NCBI GenBank assembly: GCA_001774945.1
Contig: MFBL01000046.1
Coordinates: forward strand, 14,669-28,839
Length of the DNA stretch: 14,171 nt
Reading direction: 5' to 3'
Source of the DNA: Candidatus Curtissbacteria bacterium RIFCSPHIGHO2_12_FULL_41_17
GTDB taxonomy: Bacteria > Patescibacteriota > Microgenomatia > Curtissbacterales > GWA2-41-24
Shown here: piece after piece, positions 1 to 6,735 of the stretch
Layout: every line of letters begins with the position of its first letter
How positions within the stretch are numbered: the first letter of the stretch is position 1
Translations under genes and position numbers: made by a program
The notes under the pieces: model-generated
The model's input: the letters and a program-made list of their open reading frames with translations, nothing else
Told to the model about the DNA's origin: nothing
The model's database searches: none

Positions 1-1
1 T

Positions 2-25
2 TTCCCGCAAATTTTTCGACAGTAA
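2..25 (+). CDS. 3' end of an upstream gene (partial)
   Basis: Reading from base 2, the codons give FPQIFRQ followed by TAA at 23-25. That stop shares its last base with the ATG of the next gene (a TAATG junction), the usual form of a translationally coupled operon. Only seven codons are visible, so no product can be named. The open frame could be chance; the stop-start overlap is the only support. Confidence 0.35.
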   Translation, partial: FPQIFRQ

Positions 26-924
26 TGAATGTTTCTTTAGTCTGGTTGGCCCCAGCGCTTTTTTTGCTGGGTATTTTTTTGGGAATTTTTCTATTTTGGC
101 GAGCCGGCAGACATGAACTAATCGAAACAGAGAAGCTGCTAGACACAGCAGTAGTTTCTCTTTTGGGTGCAATTTTATTTTCCAGAATCTTCGATTTTTT
201 AATAAGGTCCCAATTTTATCAGTGGTCTTTTAAAAAGTTGATATTTGTCAATGCTTATTGGGGATTTGATTATTATGGCGCTCTATTTGGTCTTGCTGTT
301 TCCGGTTTAATTTATCTTGCGCTTAAAAGAGCAAATTTTTTGCAAATTTTTGACTTGGCGGCAGCCCCAGTTGTGTTTGTACAAATAGTCTACTATCTTA
401 GTAAATTTCTCGGGGCAAACTTAATGTTAAAACAAGTATCTTTTAATCTTAATAAAGATTTTTTCTATTTTATTTTTTATTTTCTAATTTATTTTGTAAT
501 TGTACGGTTATCTGCAAAGAGGAGGCATGCAGGGTTTTTCGGCTGTTTTTATCTGGTTTTTGTTGCCGTTTTCAATCTCACGCTTAGATTTTCCTTTTCT
601 TTGGGAAGAATACCCAGTGGTAAAGAAGGGTGGCATGCGGTCTTTGAAGCTGCTGTTTTAATCCTTGGATTATTTTTATGGTACTTTTTGGCAAGAAGGA
701 AACTCAAGGAGGATGTTAAATCCCTTGTTGCCTTTTTTCTGCTTTCAATATTTAGAACAAAAAGGATACTTACCTCGCAAGAGGAAGCCGGGAAATTTGC
801 CAAGACGGTTTTATTTGTGCCCCTTAATCTGGTAAGATCATTTTACCTCGCTGTGAGGTTTGCGGTTTTGGAGATTTACTTAGGATTTGTTGAATTTGTT
901 AATGTGTTTAAAGGGAAAAAATGA
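25..924 (+). CDS. Degenerate Lgt-like integral membrane protein
   Basis: This 299-residue hydrophobic protein has about seven membrane segments. It resembles prolipoprotein diacylglyceryl transferase (Lgt), which moves a diacylglyceryl group onto the lipobox cysteine of prelipoproteins. The Lgt-like pattern is: LLGAILFSRIF (residues 46-56), a DYYGALFGL loop (82-90) where Lgt has HGGLIG, IFDLAAAPVVFVQ (108-120), and a late arginine-containing helix (188-222). The Lgt signature GRxGNFxNxE is not found; YYLSKFLGANL stands in that place, so catalysis is doubtful. Residues 225-299 are a basic, amphipathic C-terminal extension. lspA two genes downstream supports a lipoprotein link. It overlaps the next gene by ATGA. 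The alternative is a polytopic protein sharing the Lgt fold with another function. Confidence 0.6.
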   Translation: MNVSLVWLAPALFLLGIFLGIFLFWRAGRHELIETEKLLDTAVVSLLGAILFSRIFDFLIRSQFYQWSFKKLIFVNAYWGFDYYGALFGLAVSGLIYLALKRANFLQIFDLAAAPVVFVQIVYYLSKFLGANLMLKQVSFNLNKDFFYFIFYFLIYFVIVRLSAKRRHAGFFGCFYLVFVAVFNLTLRFSFSLGRIPSGKEGWHAVFEAAVLILGLFLWYFLARRKLKEDVKSLVAFFLLSIFRTKRILTSQEEAGKFAKTVLFVPLNLVRSFYLAVRFAVLEIYLGFVEFVNVFKGKK

Positions 925-1271
925 TCAGCCTTAAAGTTTTAAAAGCTAAAGTTGCAAAACAGCGAAATACAGTCATAAGTGCTCTTAGGCGAATTAAGCG
1001 TGATGACCCATTTAGCAATCAGGACAGGTCAATAATTGTCGAACCGGGGACCGATGCCGCCCAATTATTTGGCCATGAGCAGGCAGTAATTTTGGAGCAA
1101 AAATTAAAAAAAGATTTAAAGGAAATCGAGATGGCTCTTTCCAAAATTAAAAAAGGAACTTACGGAATTTGTGAGCGTTGCGGCAAAAAGATCGATTTTG
1201 CCCGCCTAGAAGTCAAACCGCAGGCAATTTATTGTTTAAAATGTGAGAAAGAAATTGAAGCCAAAGGTTAA
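921..1271 (+). CDS. DksA/TraR-family C4 zinc-finger protein
   Basis: This 116-residue protein has a mostly helical N-terminal part (residues 1-80, coiled-coil like, rich in Lys and Glu) and a C-terminal zinc finger CERC-x17-CLKC, with cysteines at residues 84, 87, 105 and 108. This is the DksA/TraR (YteA/YlyA-like) arrangement. DksA-type proteins bind the RNA polymerase secondary channel and tune initiation. The DxxDxA tip motif of true DksA is not clear here, so it is a TraR/YlyA-like member rather than DksA itself. ATG overlaps the previous stop (ATGA), implying translational coupling. Its position just before lspA and an RluA-family gene matches the ylyA-lspA-ylyB order of Bacillus. Confidence 0.88.
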   Translation: MISLKVLKAKVAKQRNTVISALRRIKRDDPFSNQDRSIIVEPGTDAAQLFGHEQAVILEQKLKKDLKEIEMALSKIKKGTYGICERCGKKIDFARLEVKPQAIYCLKCEKEIEAKG

Positions 1272-1665
1272 GTTTTTGGCAATTGCCCCTTTTGTAGTTT
1301 TTTTTGATCAACTTTCCAAATATATTGCAGGGGATATTGTGCCGATTATTTGTAACAAGGGAATTGCTTTTGGGATTGGGCTTTCTGGTAGTTTTGGCAT
1401 CATCATAGCGCTGACCGTACTTCCTTTGATTTTTTATTTGATGATCAGGGAGAAGAAGATACCATCTGCAATCGGGTTGTCGTTGATTTTTGGCGGGGGA
1501 GTTTCCAATCTTGTTGATCGGTTGATGTTAGGGTGCGTGCGGGATTTTATCAATTTACCGAGTTGGACTCGGTGGCCAAGTTTTAATCTTGCCGATAGTG
1601 CAATTAGCATTGGGGTTCTGATCATTGGTTATCAATTAATTCATCGTCATGGCAAGAAAGCTTAA
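1243..1665 (+). CDS. lspA: Lipoprotein signal peptidase (signal peptidase II)
   Basis: This aspartic protease of the inner membrane removes the signal peptide of diacylglyceryl-modified prolipoproteins. All family blocks are present: FDQLSKYI (residues 21-28), NKGIAFGI (38-45), GGGVSNLVDR (84-93) and FNLADSA (114-120), with catalytic aspartates at D92 and D118. About four membrane helices are predicted. At 140 residues it is slightly short for the family, mainly in the periplasmic loop. The start used is GTG 1243, overlapping the zinc-finger gene by 29 nt; a TTG at 1276 just before the first helix is an alternative. No clear Shine-Dalgarno was seen, so coupling to the upstream gene is likely. 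The 3' end overlaps the next gene by 17 nt. Confidence 0.95.
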   Translation: MRKKLKPKVKFLAIAPFVVFFDQLSKYIAGDIVPIICNKGIAFGIGLSGSFGIIIALTVLPLIFYLMIREKKIPSAIGLSLIFGGGVSNLVDRLMLGCVRDFINLPSWTRWPSFNLADSAISIGVLIIGYQLIHRHGKKA

Positions 1666-2458
1666 TATAATTTTTGAGGATGAGTATATTTTGGTAGTCG
1701 AGAAACCGTCAGGGCAGGTGGTTAACCGATCGGTAACGATAAAGGAGGAAACGCTTCAGGATCAATTGTCCCAGTATTTTCATCTAGGCGAAAGTTTGGG
1801 AATAGGTGGGCGAGCTGGTATCGTCCATCGGCTTGATCGGGAAACTTCAGGGCTTCTTTTGGTCGCCAAAACCCAAAAGGCTTTTGATTTTTTGCAGAGG
1901 CAATTCAAAGAGAGGACGATTAAAAAAGAATATTTGGCTCTTGTACATGGTTTGATCAAAGAAAAACAAGGTACGGTTGAGTCAAGATTGACTAGAATTG
2001 GTAAGTTCGGAAAGTTCGGGATTGCTGATCGCCGATCAGCTGATGGCAGGGAAGCGAAGACGGACTATAAAAAAATTTCAAATTTCAAATTGCGAAGTTT
2101 TTCTTTAAAAAAGCAAATTTCAAATTTAGAAAATTTATCTTCCAGTTTCTCCAAATCTCGAGTTAATTACTTAATGCATCATGCTTGCGATTACACATTA
2201 CTGAGGTTGTATCCTAAAACAGGCAGGACCCATCAGGTGAGAGTTCATTTAAAAAGCATCGGCCATGCGGTTGTTTCCGATTCGATCTACACTCCAAGAA
2301 AGCTTTTAGCCTTTGATTTAGCTTGGTGTCCGCGGCTTTTTTTGCATGCCGCACAAATTGAATTTACGCATCCAAAAAGTAAAAAAATCGTCAAATTTAA
2401 AAGCCTCTTGCCAAAAGAGCTCAAAAATGCGATTCTAAATCTTGAAGAAGTTAAATAA
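1649..2458 (+). CDS. RluA-family pseudouridine synthase (RluD-like, no S4 domain)
   Basis: This enzyme isomerises uridine to pseudouridine in rRNA or tRNA. The fold begins at once (IIFEDEYILVVEKPSG, residues 7-22), so there is no N-terminal S4 domain. The catalytic motif HRLDRETSG is at 60-68 with D63 as nucleophile, and TGRTHQVRVHL at 191-201 is the conserved RNA/uridine-binding strand. ATG 1649 is fixed by the conserved domain starting right behind it. An unusual Lys/Ser/Asn-rich insertion of about 33 residues (143-175) separates the central strands. At DNA level it is built from AAATTTC repeats, and the preceding stretch (115-133) holds a perfect palindrome, so repeat DNA seems to have expanded the gene in frame. 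The precise RNA target cannot be told. Confidence 0.92.
   Translation: MARKLNIIFEDEYILVVEKPSGQVVNRSVTIKEETLQDQLSQYFHLGESLGIGGRAGIVHRLDRETSGLLLVAKTQKAFDFLQRQFKERTIKKEYLALVHGLIKEKQGTVESRLTRIGKFGKFGIADRRSADGREAKTDYKKISNFKLRSFSLKKQISNLENLSSSFSKSRVNYLMHHACDYTLLRLYPKTGRTHQVRVHLKSIGHAVVSDSIYTPRKLLAFDLAWCPRLFLHAAQIEFTHPKSKKIVKFKSLLPKELKNAILNLEEVK
2003..2040 (+). repeat. Doubled AAGTTCGG plus perfect palindrome inside the RluA-family gene
   Basis: AAGTTCGG occurs at 2003-2010 and again at 2012-2019. It is followed at 2024-2040 by GCTGATCG-C-CGATCAGC, a perfect 8-bp inverted repeat around one base. The reading frame is kept (GKFGKFGIADRRSADG). This looks like a small palindromic repeat inserted in a surface loop of the enzyme; origin as an insertion is inferred. 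Confidence 0.6.
2071..2127 (+). repeat. AAATTTC repeat tract inside the RluA-family gene
   Basis: ATTTCAAATTTCAAATT at 2075-2091 and CAAATTTCAAATTT at 2114-2127 are direct copies of an AAATTTC unit with palindromic AAATTT cores. They are translated as ISNFK and ISNLE. Neighbouring catalytic blocks of the enzyme are intact, so the tract acts as an in-frame expansion between conserved strands. Confidence 0.65.
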
Positions 2459-2464
2459 CTGCCC

Positions 2465-4162
2465 ATGGAGAACCTTTTTTTTCAGTTAGCTACTGTTTTA
2501 GTCTTAGCTAGTGTTTTTGGAATAATTGCCAGACTTCTTAAGCAGCCCTTGATTGTTGCCTATATTTTTACCGGAATCGTCATTTCGATTTTTGCTGTTT
2601 TTAAGAGTTTTGATAAAACTTTTTTGGACGTTTTGGCAAATTTCGGCATCGCATTTTTGTTGTTTTTGGTAGGAGTTGAGTTAAAAATTGAAGATCTTAA
2701 ATATGTAGGTAAGGCAGCAATTTTAACAGGTTTGGGACAGATATTCTTTACGGCGTTTGTGGGTTTTGTAATTATTAGTGCTTTAGGTTTTGCCCCAGTG
2801 CCTGCAATTTATATAGCGACGGCTTTAACTTTTTCTTCTACAGTTATTATTGTTAAGTTGCTTTCCGAAAAACATGATTTACAGTCGCTTTACGGCAAAA
2901 TAGCAGTAGGGTTTTTGCTCGTACAGGATTTTGTGGCAATTCTGGCTTTGATGTTTTTGTCCGGATTTGCTCTAGGGAAAGTCCCTGATATATCCGGAAT
3001 CATTTTAATCTTTATAAAGGGAGCGATTCTGTTTGGAGCTACCTATATAGCCTCTAAAACACTTCTGAAGTATCTTTTTAGGCTTACGTCGGCCTCTGTC
3101 GAATTGCTATTCGTTTCCGCGATTGCTTGGGCATTTCTGATGTCTGCTCTTGCTCAGCGTATCGGATTTTCTATAGCAATCGGTGCTTTTCTGGCAGGGC
3201 TTTCTATAGCTACATCGCCTTACCGGATTCAGATTTCTGCAAGAGTCAAACCGCTGCGTGATTTTTTCATCGTAATCTTTTTTATTCTGCTTGGTGCTTC
3301 AATGTCTGTCGGAGCCTCAGGTGTGAATGTGGTACATATTATTATCCTTTCAGCCTTTATTCTTATCGGTAACCCCTTGATCGTTCTGGCAATCATGCTT
3401 CCTTTGGGATACAGGAACAGAACTGCTTTCTTTGCTTCTGTGACGGTAGCCCAGATTTCTGAATTTTCGCTGATTTTGATGGCAGTGGGACAGGGTCTTG
3501 GTCATTTAACAACAGAAATGGTTTCCTTGGTTGCAGGTGTAGGCATTGTGACGATTACTTTGTCTTCATATTTAATTCTTTATGGAGACAAAGTCTATCG
3601 GTTTATCGAACATCCTTTTTCAAAGTTATTTCCAGAGAAAGCTCATGATCCTTATGTTATTCATAAGGATTTATTAAAAGATCATGTGGTTTTGATAGGA
3701 GCGGAACAGATGGGTTCGGATATTTTGAATTTTCTTAAAGGAAAAATAAAGGACAAAGAACAGATAGTGGTTGTTGATTTCAACCCGGAGATAATAAACA
3801 GCCTTCGTGCGGCAGGTTTCAATGCGGTTTTTGGGGATATCAGTGACCCGGAGGTACTTGAAGAACTTGAAGTTGGCAGGGCAAAGCTAATTATTATAAC
3901 GGATCCTGATATAGCAGACAGTGCACTTTTAATTAAATTTGCCAAAGAGAAAAATTATAGGGGCCCGTTTGTGGTTACAAGCTATTGGCTGCATGATGCA
4001 ATCAAGCTTTATGAGATGGGTGCAGATTATGTGGTGGTGCCGGAGACTATAGGTGGCAGACATGTGAGCCGGGTTTTAGCGGAAAACTGGGAAGATCTTG
4101 GAAAAATCAAAAAGGCTAAAAGCAAACACTTCGAAGAACTTCTACAGCACAAAATTTTTTAA
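2465..4162 (+). CDS. CPA2-family K+/Na+:proton antiporter with RCK-N domain (KefB-like)
   Basis: A 565-residue transporter with about twelve membrane helices (residues 1-375), followed by a cytoplasmic Rossmann domain (RCK-N/TrkA-N, about 406-545). The Na+/H+ exchanger core is seen in FLLFLVGVELK (64-74), TFSSTVIIVKLL (122-133) and the paired VQDFVAI (153-159, D155 the likely ion-binding acid). In the Rossmann domain VVLIGAEQMGSDI replaces the usual GxGxxG by GxxxxG, while the acidic end of strand 2 (VVVDFNP, D438) is kept, so nucleotide binding may be altered. The C-terminal RCK-C domain of some relatives is absent. Likely role: potassium or sodium efflux and pH homeostasis. It lies 6 nt after the pseudouridine synthase gene without a clear Shine-Dalgarno, as the last gene of the operon. 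Confidence 0.92.
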   Translation: MENLFFQLATVLVLASVFGIIARLLKQPLIVAYIFTGIVISIFAVFKSFDKTFLDVLANFGIAFLLFLVGVELKIEDLKYVGKAAILTGLGQIFFTAFVGFVIISALGFAPVPAIYIATALTFSSTVIIVKLLSEKHDLQSLYGKIAVGFLLVQDFVAILALMFLSGFALGKVPDISGIILIFIKGAILFGATYIASKTLLKYLFRLTSASVELLFVSAIAWAFLMSALAQRIGFSIAIGAFLAGLSIATSPYRIQISARVKPLRDFFIVIFFILLGASMSVGASGVNVVHIIILSAFILIGNPLIVLAIMLPLGYRNRTAFFASVTVAQISEFSLILMAVGQGLGHLTTEMVSLVAGVGIVTITLSSYLILYGDKVYRFIEHPFSKLFPEKAHDPYVIHKDLLKDHVVLIGAEQMGSDILNFLKGKIKDKEQIVVVDFNPEIINSLRAAGFNAVFGDISDPEVLEELEVGRAKLIIITDPDIADSALLIKFAKEKNYRGPFVVTSYWLHDAIKLYEMGADYVVVPETIGGRHVSRVLAENWEDLGKIKKAKSKHFEELLQHKIF

Positions 4163-4166
4163 CAGA

Positions 4167-4196
4167 TTGTTTATTCTTTTCCTGCTTTGTTAGAAT
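4167..4196 (+). promoter_or_regulatory. Probable sigma-70-type promoter for the 44-aa gene operon
   Basis: TTGTTT (4167-4172), an 18-nt spacer and TAGAAT (4191-4196, five of six consensus bases) lie just after the antiporter stop codon. Transcription would start near 4203, leaving about 44 nt of leader with the Shine-Dalgarno of the next gene. The -35 box is weak. Confidence 0.45.
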
Positions 4197-4246
4197 GAAA
4201 ATAGAGGTTATTTGAAGCTGACTACAAAGAGAGGAGGCGAAAAGTA

Positions 4247-4381
4247 GTGGGAAGCTTTGGCGGATATTATAAAGGTGAAAAGAGGAAGAAGAAGAAAGAG
4301 TCCTTAGAAAAAGAGGCCGCTATGCGTGTCAAAATTTATACGCCTCCAAAAATTGAGATAATCGGGAAAAAAGGGAAGTAA
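4247..4381 (+). CDS. Small basic conserved-type protein, 44 aa (SFGGYYKG family)
   Basis: This short gene starts at GTG 4247 and is preceded by the strongest Shine-Dalgarno of the window, GAGGAGG at 4231-4237, nine bases upstream. The product begins MGSFGGYYKGEKRKKKK, has a lysine-rich middle, and ends in a short hydrophobic/basic tail (IEIIGKKGK). It has no signal peptide or membrane helix. I recall similar small proteins with the same SFGG-YYKGE-poly-Lys start in Microgenomates genomes (memory, not a search). Function is unknown; the charge suggests binding to RNA, ribosome or an acidic partner. It heads a probable operon with the LytR_C gene 39 nt downstream. Confidence 0.8.
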   Translation: MGSFGGYYKGEKRKKKKESLEKEAAMRVKIYTPPKIEIIGKKGK

Positions 4382-4420
4382 CTGTATTTTTAAAATCGGG
4401 CAGCTAGGATAAAGGAAATT

Positions 4421-5437
4421 ATGGTGGACTATCCTAACAGTCGAGCTGCTTGGAAGAAAAGAGATACTCAAAAAAGAGGTCGGGAGTTACTTTCGATTTT
4501 TATCGTTATTGTTTTAGCCTTGGCTATTTTAAACGGTCTGGTAAAAACCATTTCGCTTAAAAAATATTTGGGCAAATCAAACTGGGACAGCCAAGCATCA
4601 TTTGTTTCGTACTTAGGCACAACACCCCCTGCTGTTTTTATTTTTCAGAAAGAACCAAAAAGAATTGCTCTTTTTAAATTAGACCCTTCTAAATATTATT
4701 TTTCGGGAGATTCTAAATTGCCCTTGGTGCAACTCTCCAAAGTTATAGATGATAAAAACACCAGCAAGCTGGTAAACATATTGGCAATTTCAATAGGGAC
4801 AGATATTGAAAATTATATATTCTTTCAGAATAAAAAATTAGACAAAGAAACAGTTGATGCAAGTTTTAAAGATTTTGCGTCAATTGCTACGCCATTTAAA
4901 ATTTTATCCGGTAAAATTTATAGTAACACAATGAGTACAAATGTTTCTCAAAAAGACCTACTTTTACTTTGGTGGCAGGTAAAAAGCTTAAGTATTAATA
5001 GGTTGGAAATAGTCGATTTGGCGGCTGCGTCAGAGGAGATTAGTGTTGGCAATAATCAAAAAGTTTTAGGAGTAGACGAGGAATCATTGCATTTTAAAAT
5101 TGCCCCATATTTAGAAAATCAGAGTTTAAATAAAAAAAGCCGGAATGTAGTAATTGAAAATACCACTGATGTTGCGGCTGCGGCAACTTTGGCAAGTCAA
5201 TTTGTAAGCGGTGTCGGGTTTGTGACAACGACGATAAATGTTACAGGTACTCCAACCGAAAAAACGAAAATTGTATCATCCGACAGAGATAATTACTCAG
5301 TGAGATATTTGGCAAAAATTTTCGACTGTGATATAGTTGTCGCGCCTGCTTCGCCACGAGGCGAGCCTAAAGAGCCTGAAACAAAAGAAATTAAAGTAAT
5401 CTTGGGCAACGATTTTTCTGACAGATACTTTAAATGA
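4421..5437 (+). CDS. Membrane-anchored LytR_C-domain envelope protein
   Basis: The protein has a short basic cytoplasmic N-terminus (residues 1-21), one membrane helix (22-44) and a long extracellular part. Residues 241-333 match the LytR C-terminal domain pattern: RNVVIENTT, a helix with AAAATLASQFVSG, and the closing strand IKVILGNDF. The middle (about 70-200) faintly resembles a worn LytR-CpsA-Psr domain, but its phosphotransferase arginines are not obvious. Such proteins usually act in cell-wall polymer attachment or envelope upkeep; here a structural role is inferred. A loop at 309-321 (ASPRGEPKEPE) is encoded by a palindromic insert. ATG 4421 lies 4 nt after AAAGGA; GTG 4424 gives a better 7-nt spacing and may be the true start. 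The stop overlaps the next start (ATGA). Confidence 0.75.
   Translation: MVDYPNSRAAWKKRDTQKRGRELLSIFIVIVLALAILNGLVKTISLKKYLGKSNWDSQASFVSYLGTTPPAVFIFQKEPKRIALFKLDPSKYYFSGDSKLPLVQLSKVIDDKNTSKLVNILAISIGTDIENYIFFQNKKLDKETVDASFKDFASIATPFKILSGKIYSNTMSTNVSQKDLLLLWWQVKSLSINRLEIVDLAAASEEISVGNNQKVLGVDEESLHFKIAPYLENQSLNKKSRNVVIENTTDVAAAATLASQFVSGVGFVTTTINVTGTPTEKTKIVSSDRDNYSVRYLAKIFDCDIVVAPASPRGEPKEPETKEIKVILGNDFSDRYFK
5348..5366 (+). repeat. Small GC-rich inverted repeat inside the LytR_C domain
   Basis: TCGCC-ACGA-GGCGA (5351-5364) forms a 5-bp stem with a 4-nt loop, extended by GC/GC past one bulged T. It is locally GC-rich in an AT-rich gene and encodes SPRGEP, a loop just before the last conserved strand. 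It is best read as a small palindromic insert kept in frame. Confidence 0.5.
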
Positions 5438-5796
5438 TTTTTGTAATTTTGGGGATTATAATTCTATCCATTTCTTTTGTAGCAGCCCTAGTTTCGCTTA
5501 TCAGGGAACAAAAAAAGGGCGCAATTAAAGAGGTAGATGTTTCCTTAGAACCGCAGTTACAAAATACTACCCAAACTAATCCGGATATTGCAAAAACTGC
5601 TCCCCGAATTCAAAGTCAAAACACGCCTGATGAAAATACCGGTAAACCTGAAAAATTCCCCTGGGAGGGACTTCCCAATGAGAAACAAAATGCAAAAACC
5701 AATTCAGGAGAGATTCAAGATCCGCCAGCTGAAGAAAAGTTGGGTGGAGGTTTTTCTGTTTCTGAACTGGCTAAGAAGAAGAACGAAAATTTTTAA
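5434..5796 (+). CDS. Small single-pass membrane protein with disordered tail
   Basis: A 120-residue protein with an N-terminal membrane helix (residues 2-22), a short basic stop-transfer stretch (REQKKG), then a Gln/Asn/Pro/Glu-rich, probably disordered cytoplasmic region. Two short islands stand out: FPWEGLPNEK near residues 74-83 and GGFSVSELAKKKNENF at the end, which could be partner-docking peptides. No enzymatic domain is seen. It is translationally coupled to the LytR_C gene (ATGA overlap), so it probably works at the membrane with that protein. Its 3' end overlaps the convergent TPR gene by 4 bp, leaving no room for a separate terminator. Confidence 0.75.
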   Translation: MIFVILGIIILSISFVAALVSLIREQKKGAIKEVDVSLEPQLQNTTQTNPDIAKTAPRIQSQNTPDENTGKPEKFPWEGLPNEKQNAKTNSGEIQDPPAEEKLGGGFSVSELAKKKNENF

Positions 5797-6488
5797 TCGG
5801 ATTCCAAAGAAGAACTTTGGCCGGTCGTAAATGACGGCTGGTTAATAAACTTCCCGGATCTTTTGACTTCTCTTAAAAAGATGGTTAAATTCTTGGGCGT
5901 GGCAGCTTTAACGTAGGCGTCATAAAGGTTGCCTCCGGCAATAAAACTAATTAGGCGGTGGGCTAGGTCATCGGGGAGGGCGCCCAAATATACTCTGTTG
6001 GTGGTGGAAATTGAAACGGAATGATTTTTGGCATTTATCATGAGAGGATCGCCGCAATTTAATGCTGCCAAAACCTGAGGCGGAGCCAGATTCAAAAGAT
6101 TAATTATCTTCGTTTTTCCGGGTTCGGACAAAAACAGTTTTGTAACATCGCTTGAGATTTTAGGTTGATGATTAGTGTTACCGTTACTGATGCCGTTGGT
6201 TTTTGCGCCTGTAGATTTGGATAATTTGTCCAGGTTTTTAAGGGCAATGATGTTGTAAGGATTGATCGAAAGCACCCTTTTATATGTTTTTTGGGCGAGA
6301 TTGACTTTTCCAAGACAGCTTTGGGCCAGTGCCAGGCGGTTGAGGGCCTCTACGTCACCGGAGGAAACAGAAAGGATCTTCCGGTTTAATTTGGCAGCTT
6401 CTTTCCAGTTGGCGGCTACCGCGGCTGAAATTGCTTGTTTTGCAAGGACTTCTGCACTTAGGCTTGCGTCTGTGAGTGTAGTATCCAT
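5793..6488 (-). CDS. TPR protein with HIRAN-like C-terminal domain
   Basis: Two to three tetratricopeptide repeats occupy residues 10-90 (for example NWKEAAKLNRKILSVSSGD and KVNLAQKTYKRVLSINPYN). A Thr/Asn/Gly-rich linker follows at about 93-110. The C-terminal domain (110-210) contains VYLGALPDDLAHRLISFIAGG, which resembles the closing part of HIRAN domains (GYVPxxLA...), often found with DNA or nucleotide binding. TPRs serve protein contact, so an adaptor role is inferred. ATG 6488 is the only reasonable start; no Shine-Dalgarno was seen. It is the only minus-strand gene in the first 7.8 kb and is convergent with the membrane-protein operon. Confidence 0.75.
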   Translation of the reverse strand: MDTTLTDASLSAEVLAKQAISAAVAANWKEAAKLNRKILSVSSGDVEALNRLALAQSCLGKVNLAQKTYKRVLSINPYNIIALKNLDKLSKSTGAKTNGISNGNTNHQPKISSDVTKLFLSEPGKTKIINLLNLAPPQVLAALNCGDPLMINAKNHSVSISTTNRVYLGALPDDLAHRLISFIAGGNLYDAYVKAATPKNLTIFLREVKRSGKFINQPSFTTGQSSSLESD

Positions 6489-6699
6489 TAAAATTTGTAC
6501 TATGTCAACTTAGAACAGGCTGAATTCAGAGTCAATAGGTATAAATTTTGAAACAATTTTGGATAATTTGAGTACTCATGGTGTTCAAGTGTTGAAAATT
6601 TTTGAAATTTTCTAATTTTTGATGTTTACTTATTAATACGCATCGAGTTATTGAACCTTTAAAAGCCGGCTTAGAACAGGACCGGAACAAAAATTAAAT
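6489..6699. other. AT-rich intergenic spacer with short repeats
   Basis: No gene is seen here. The 11-mer CTTAGAACAGG occurs at 6509-6519 and again at 6670-6680, bracketing AT-rich DNA. Inside lies a perfect inverted repeat, GAAAATTT-TTG-AAATTTTC at 6594-6612, which could form a hairpin on either strand. Several AATTTTG words occur around 6543-6570. No DnaA-box cluster was found, so an origin is not supported. The stretch separates the divergent TPR and 333-aa genes. Confidence 0.6.
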
Positions 6700-6728
6700 T
6701 TGCATATTTTAGCCCATAAGAGTATATT
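6700..6728 (+). promoter_or_regulatory. Promoter of the 333-aa gene (leaderless)
   Basis: TTGCAT (6700-6705), a 17-nt spacer and TATATT (6723-6728) form a good sigma-70-type promoter. The -10 box ends 7 nt before ATG 6736, so transcription should begin at or next to the start codon. The in-frame TTG at 6700 is itself the -35 box and therefore unlikely to be a translation start. Confidence 0.65.
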
Positions 6729-6735
6729 TCACTCT

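Noticed and set aside
1434..1625. Minus-strand open frames opposite lspA, the antiporter, yebC and other genes.
   Set aside because: They lie opposite strongly conserved coding sequence and have no domain pattern, promoter or Shine-Dalgarno of their own.
5588..5830. Plus-strand 80-codon frame overlapping the small membrane protein gene.
   Set aside because: It is a shifted reading of the disordered tail, basic and low in complexity, and lacks a start signal.
6480..6508. Promoter for the TPR gene on the minus strand (TTGACA at 6503-6508 with GATACT 17 nt downstream).
   Set aside because: The -10 would lie at the ATG, so transcription would start inside the gene with no later start codon to use. 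The TTGACA alone is not enough.
6541..6640. Replication origin in the AT-rich spacer.
   Set aside because: No DnaA-box cluster and no dnaA, dnaN or parAB genes nearby; AT-richness and one hairpin are not enough.
6700..6735. TTG 6700 as the start of the 333-aa gene.
   Set aside because: TTG 6700 is the -35 box of a well-spaced promoter, so these 12 codons are unlikely to be transcribed.
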